From Glaciecola sp047637355 (GTDB lineage: Bacteria; Pseudomonadota; Gammaproteobacteria; Enterobacterales; Alteromonadaceae): a DNA stretch of 64,000 bases. The notes under the pieces are model-generated. The model was not told the DNA's origin. It saw only the letters and a list, made by a program, of their open reading frames with translations, and did not search any database. Shown piece by piece: positions 59,984 through 64,000 of this stretch. The first letter of the stretch is position 1, and each line of letters begins with the position of its first letter. The stretch is from NCBI GenBank assembly GCA_047637355.1, contig JBLIKA010000001.1:59716-123715 (forward strand), written 5' to 3'. The translations under genes were made by a program, and so were the position numbers.

Positions 59984-60104
59984 CTTCAAGTAGACATAGT
60001 TATAAAACTGCGTACGCGGGTGTTAGGTGAAATCAACTACACTAAATCAGATGTTCAGAAAGTCGTAATTGTTGCCACAAAATAAGGTAATTAAGGGTCA
60101 AAAA

Positions 60105-62129
60105 ATGAATCTTACAGTAAAAATGCGAGTCATTAGCGGATTTACCATCATCAGTTTTCTGCTCGTGTTGTTAAGTATACTTTCTCTTGTCAGTCTAAAT
60201 AAGATTGAGAGTGCTACTGAAGAGGTTAGTGAGTTAGCGTTGCCGACTGTCGGTGGCAGCAATAGCTTAAAAGCATCGTTCCTTAATATGGGACGCTTGA
60301 CCTTTGAAGCGTATGTAACGACCAATCAAAGTGAATTGAATGAGAAGCTTGCCGCATTTGAGGCGAGCAAAAGTAGTTTTGAGGAAGAACTAGCTGAGCT
60401 ACGCGATGTTGTTCAATCTGAAAGTAACTTAAAAAGTGCCCTTAGTGCTGTTGAAGTTGTTTATGACAGCTACTCTGCAAATGCAATCGAGGTCTACAAT
60501 AATCATCTTTTAAAACAAGATCTCAACGATAGTGTAAAATCTAAATACGCTATTATTGAGGAAAGTGCTGATGACGCAACATCCTTACTCTTAGACTTTG
60601 CCGATTTAGATATGGTCGTTGACTCCACTTTACTCTCCAAAGTAGCTGTTGAAGGGGTAGCACTAGAATCAAATTTACTGTCAATTTTATCCTCTGTTGC
60701 GGAGTATGTTTCTAGCGAAACATTGCAGCGAGCTGAAATTCGTGGGCAAGGAGTGCTTGTCATGATGACTCAAGCTGAGGAGCGTTTTGCTAGCATGCGA
60801 GATACAGCCGATGGAAAGGATGATACTGGTACGTTGGATGATGTAAGTGATTTAATAGAAACTATTAAAGAAACTATTTTAGGGTCCAGTGGCATTCTAA
60901 CTAATCAAGTGAGTATGCTAGAAAGAGCAATTGACTCAGAAAGATTTTTAATCGCATCGGATGAAGATATTTCTCGAGGGCTCAATTCACTGGAAAATTT
61001 ACTAAAGCTGGCGAATAACAAAGCGTCATCAGTAAAGCAGGGCGTAAGTGACCAAGTTGGATCGAGCATTCAGTGGGTTATTATTATGGTATTGGTATCT
61101 CTTGGTATTGCGGCATTTACCGCTTATAAAAGCGTAACTGCCATTACAAAACCGTTAGCTAAAGTCAATGAGCTGCTCAGAATAGCCTCTTCTGGTGACC
61201 TCACACATCGCTTAGATGATTCTTCAACAGACGAGTTCGGAGTACTTTCAAAAAACTGCAATTCTCTCATTCAGAATCTTAAGACATTGATTGAAGGGAT
61301 CCATGGCAGAGCTGAGCAACTTGCAGCAGCGTCAGGTGAAACATCTTCAGTTACTGAGCAAACGACAAGATCCATACAGGAGCAGAAATCTCAAATATCA
61401 CAAGTTGCTGCGGCAACAACTGAAATGCATAGTACGTCTCAATTAGTATTGCAAAGTGCTGACGATACTCTTAAAGAAATTGGTCACGCCGATGAAGAAG
61501 CTGAAAAAGTGAAGCAAATTTCAATGGAAAATAAGCGCTCAATTGAAGTGCTTGCTCGTGATGTGCAAGAAGCAGCTAACGTTATCAATAAACTTCATGA
61601 AGACAGTGCCTCAATTGGCGGTATTCTTGACGTTATTCGCGGTGTAGCAGACCAAACTAACCTACTCGCGTTAAATGCTGCTATTGAAGCAGCTAGAGCT
61701 GGTGAACAGGGCCGAGGATTTGCGGTAGTTGCGGATGAAGTTCGTACATTAGCAAGTCGCACTCAAAAATCGACTCAAGAAATTAATTCAATGATAGAAG
61801 TATTGCAAGCTGGAGCTGAAAAAGCGGTAACAGTTATGACCCAAGGTAAACAGCAAGCCGAGATATGTGTAGCGCAAACAGAAAAAGCCGCGCAAGCGCT
61901 AGATTTGATAACAGACGCTGTGCACAAAGCGCATGAAGTTAGTACTCGAATTGAACAAGCGGCGCGCGAGCAAAATCAGGTGTCCGCTGAAATTAGCGAG
62001 AAACTTGAGACCATCGTTGGTATTGCCGAAGAAACAACCTTAGGTGCTCAACAGACAACCATATCCAGCGCTGAAGTTGCTAGACTCGCCGACGAACTGC
62101 AAGAGTCTATTGGCACATTTAAAGTTTAA
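60105..62129 (+). CDS. Methyl-accepting chemotaxis protein
   Basis: This transmembrane chemoreceptor has 674 residues. TM1 lies near 9-32, a long helical periplasmic ligand domain of about 290 residues follows, TM2 lies near 322-342, then a HAMP domain (to about 395) and a cytoplasmic signalling hairpin. The hairpin tip is nearly invariant: ADQTNLLALNAAIEAARAGE and GRGFAVVADEVRTLA, the CheA/CheW contact. No C-terminal CheR-binding pentapeptide is present (it ends ESIGTFKV). ATG 60105 has AAGGGT 7 nt upstream. A sigma-28-like promoter places it in the flagellar regulon. The ligand is unknown; the periplasmic domain is mostly helical and acidic. Confidence 0.95.
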   Translation: MNLTVKMRVISGFTIISFLLVLLSILSLVSLNKIESATEEVSELALPTVGGSNSLKASFLNMGRLTFEAYVTTNQSELNEKLAAFEASKSSFEEELAELRDVVQSESNLKSALSAVEVVYDSYSANAIEVYNNHLLKQDLNDSVKSKYAIIEESADDATSLLLDFADLDMVVDSTLLSKVAVEGVALESNLLSILSSVAEYVSSETLQRAEIRGQGVLVMMTQAEERFASMRDTADGKDDTGTLDDVSDLIETIKETILGSSGILTNQVSMLERAIDSERFLIASDEDISRGLNSLENLLKLANNKASSVKQGVSDQVGSSIQWVIIMVLVSLGIAAFTAYKSVTAITKPLAKVNELLRIASSGDLTHRLDDSSTDEFGVLSKNCNSLIQNLKTLIEGIHGRAEQLAAASGETSSVTEQTTRSIQEQKSQISQVAAATTEMHSTSQLVLQSADDTLKEIGHADEEAEKVKQISMENKRSIEVLARDVQEAANVINKLHEDSASIGGILDVIRGVADQTNLLALNAAIEAARAGEQGRGFAVVADEVRTLASRTQKSTQEINSMIEVLQAGAEKAVTVMTQGKQQAEICVAQTEKAAQALDLITDAVHKAHEVSTRIEQAAREQNQVSAEISEKLETIVGIAEETTLGAQQTTISSAEVARLADELQESIGTFKV

Positions 62130-62207
62130 AGCTTCGGCTTTTCAACGGCAAACAAACTCAAGATAGCTACAAACTTTAAATTTGAGCAACAGATATTGGT
62201 CGTTAAA

Positions 62208-62250
62208 ACAAAAAAAGCGATTTCGGATTAATTCGAAATCGCTTTTTAAT
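62208..62250. terminator. Bidirectional terminator between chemoreceptor and lysC
   Basis: AAAAAGCGATTTCG (62212-62225) and CGAAATCGCTTTTT (62234-62247) form a 14-bp perfect stem with A-run and T-run on the two sides. It lies between convergent genes and suits both. Confidence 0.92.
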
Positions 62251-62282
62251 ATGTTAATGCTTATCCTTTATAGCTAATTTAG

Positions 62283-63632
62283 CTACTCAAATAACGCTTT
62301 GTGCAATACCTTAACGACTTCTTCACTGTCGGTATTACTAACGACAAACGACAAGTTATGTGGGTTTGCGCCGAAACATATCATGCGCAAATTGAAGTCT
62401 GTTACAGCCTCAAATATCTTACTCGAGACACCTGTAGAACTGTGCATATTATTACCCACAACAGTCACCACATCATACCCTTGCTCAACTGTTACATCAC
62501 AAATTGTGCTTAATTCCGAAAGCGTTTCTTTGTTCATTTTTTCAGAAACAGAATTAGGTGGGTTATCGAGCGTAAACGATACTGAGATCTCAGAAGTCGT
62601 TACCAAATCCACTGACAAATTATATTTTGCAATAATTGTAAAAACACTCTGAAGGAAACCCTGAGCATACATCATCTTAGGAGTCTTTACGGTAACCATA
62701 ACTTGGTCTTTACGCCTGGTTATGGCTCTATATGAAGGTTCATGCTTACAGTCTCTGACAATCCAAGTGCCTCCCTTATCAGGTTCGCGGCTAGAGCCTA
62801 CAAACACCTTTATGTCTTGCCTAAGCGCTGGTTCCATTGTTGCTGGATGTAGCACTTTGGCACCAAAAGTTGCCATCTCTGCGGCTTCTTCAAAACTCAA
62901 TTCGGATAAAGGACGTGCTTTGTCAGTTATGCGCGGGTCAGTCGTATAGACGCCAATTACATCAGTCCATATTTCGCAGGTTTCTGCATCAATTGCCTCA
63001 GCTAGCAAAGCTGCAGTAAAATCAGAACCGCCGCGGCCAAGCGTAGTTGTTCTGCCCTGCTCATCAGCACCAACGAAACCTTGAGTGACAATCACGGAAG
63101 TATATAATTCGGGGATTAACAGTGACTGTGCTAGTTGTTTTATAACGCCAATATGGGGTGCGGCCTGACTAAACATTGAGTCAGTGCGCATAACTTTTCT
63201 AACATCGAAATTGCTCGCTGAAACAGCAAACTCCCTAAGCACTGCAGCAAACAATAACGAAGACATGCGTTCGCCCATCGACAATAGCGCATCTTTTAAA
63301 TCGTCTCTGAAATTGATTTCTTCATGTTTTGCTAAATCGGTTAGCTCAACTAGCAAAGCATTAAGCTTGTCACTAACCTCTTCTGGTTTTTTTAACTTAG
63401 CGACAATAGCGAGCTCAACTACTTTGATGCTCTCTACAATTTCTTCAATTTGTTGACTAGTCAAAGCTGTATTAGCTAGCGCCACTAAATGATTGGTCAC
63501 ACCAGCAGCAGCACTAACTACCACAATTCTAGTATTGCTGTTGTTAGCAATTATTTTTGCACAATTACCCATAGCCTCATAGGTGGCTACGCTAGTTCCG
63601 CCAAATTTGGCAACATTCAACGCTGAATTCAT
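62283..63632 (-). CDS. lysC: Aspartate kinase III, lysine-sensitive type
   Basis: This enzyme commits aspartate to lysine, threonine and methionine synthesis. Length 449, the same as E. coli LysC. The kinase domain shows NVAKFGGTSVATYEAM, VVVSAAAGVTNHLV, GFVGADEQGRTTTLGRGGSDF and WTDVIGVYTTDPRI. Two C-terminal ACT domains carry the regulatory site (MMYAQGFLQSVFTIIAKYNLSVD and GNNMHSSTGVSSKIFEAV). The upstream gap to the DUF192 gene is only about 70 bp, too short for a lysine riboswitch such as the one before E. coli lysC. Confidence 0.96.
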   Translation of the reverse strand: MNSALNVAKFGGTSVATYEAMGNCAKIIANNSNTRIVVVSAAAGVTNHLVALANTALTSQQIEEIVESIKVVELAIVAKLKKPEEVSDKLNALLVELTDLAKHEEINFRDDLKDALLSMGERMSSLLFAAVLREFAVSASNFDVRKVMRTDSMFSQAAPHIGVIKQLAQSLLIPELYTSVIVTQGFVGADEQGRTTTLGRGGSDFTAALLAEAIDAETCEIWTDVIGVYTTDPRITDKARPLSELSFEEAAEMATFGAKVLHPATMEPALRQDIKVFVGSSREPDKGGTWIVRDCKHEPSYRAITRRKDQVMVTVKTPKMMYAQGFLQSVFTIIAKYNLSVDLVTTSEISVSFTLDNPPNSVSEKMNKETLSELSTICDVTVEQGYDVVTVVGNNMHSSTGVSSKIFEAVTDFNLRMICFGANPHNLSFVVSNTDSEEVVKVLHKALFE

Positions 63633-63704
63633 TTACTTTTATCTTCCTTTCCATTAATCCAAAGAAACACGTTATGCACAACGGCTCGGCGTAGCGAATG
63701 CAGA

Positions 63705-64000
63705 CTACTTGAATGAAGGATGCTTAACACGGCCTTCTATAGATATTTTATCACCTACTTTGACCCCATTTTTGGCAAACCATCCCTGGTTCATTTCCAA
63801 AGCATAAAGTACCTGCTTGGATGATTTTACCGAAGTAAGGTCGTGGGGTTTTAATTGCTTAATATCTACTATTCGACCATCTACTGTAATATAAGCCAAA
63901 TCTAAGGCAACGAAGGTGTTCTTCATCCATATACTTGCTATACGCTCGTCATCAAACTGAAAAAGCATGCCGCAGTCTTCACACAAACTTTTACGATACA
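63705..64000 (-). CDS. DUF192 (UPF0127) family protein, 5' end outside the window
   Basis: This partial gene has 98 codons to the window edge. The visible part covers most of the small beta-barrel domain: YRKSLCEDCGMLFQFDD, the signature SIWMKNTFVALDLAYI, GRIVDIKQLKPHD, YALEMNQGWFAKNGVKVGD. Family members are usually exported proteins of about 150 residues with a signal peptide; that part must lie beyond 64000. The open frame continues to the edge without a good start. It is upstream of lysC on the same strand. Function is unknown. Confidence 0.85.
   Translation of the reverse strand, partial: YRKSLCEDCGMLFQFDDERIASIWMKNTFVALDLAYITVDGRIVDIKQLKPHDLTSVKSSKQVLYALEMNQGWFAKNGVKVGDKISIEGRVKHPSFK

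Overview
The window reads as chromosomal DNA of a marine gammaproteobacterium of the Alteromonadales (Alteromonas/Glaciecola/Paraglaciecola-like). This is inferred from close protein matches to enterobacterial SspA/SspB, ArgR, RelA, RecJ, LpoA and LysC, from Alteromonadales-type gene orders, and from traits such as a large TonB-dependent receptor, LapD/LapG and a proteobacterial dedicated sortase (PDS) module. No rRNA, tRNA, CRISPR array, insertion sequence or prophage was recognised.

Layout. 1-3523 (all minus): a small secreted protein of unknown function, then lapG-lapD, which control adhesin release in response to cyclic-di-GMP. 3816-10041 (plus, visibly AT-rich): a polysaccharide block with three glycosyltransferases, a Wzy/ligase-like membrane protein and a Wzx-type flippase. 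10137-12496: proBA (minus), followed by about 700 bp without a gene that holds several hairpins. 13299-22430: fklB, ppc, a TonB-dependent receptor, a TerB-like protein, mdh and argR. 22413-28464: rsmI facing lpoA-yraN-diaA-dolP, as in E. coli, then sspB/sspA. 28572-32356: the cytochrome bc1 operon petABC and rplM-rpsI. 32713-40944 (minus): recJ, a small unknown gene, recO-pdxJ-acpS-rlmD-relA-mazG, which joins two groups that are separate in E. coli.

41207-50117 is the most unusual part. The widespread order xerD-dsbC-recJ is split by a 1529-residue PAS protein with a huge coiled coil and no visible kinase domain, and by pdsS-pdsR with a divergent pdsO. The sortase and sortase-target genes that normally accompany PDS genes are not in the window. 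The pdsR/pdsO intergenic region has three short direct repeats at 21-22 bp spacing. A 60-codon ORF with a good ribosome binding site inside a foldable region occupies the place after pdsO. 51221-53062 is djlA-xerD (minus). 53402-59959 is the classic lptD-surA-pdxA-rsmA-apaG-apaH operon. 60105-62129 is a chemoreceptor with a sigma-28-like promoter. lysC and the partial end of a DUF192 gene close the window.

Together the window is mostly housekeeping: proline, lysine and vitamin B6 synthesis, respiration, stringent response, outer-membrane biogenesis and DNA repair. Three accessory surface or signalling modules are embedded in it: Lap plus polysaccharide, the PDS module plus PAS/coiled-coil protein, and the chemoreceptor. 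Start codons were moved inward from the longest open frame where a ribosome binding site or family alignment favoured it, and this is stated in each entry. All family assignments come from reading motifs by eye; no database search was run.
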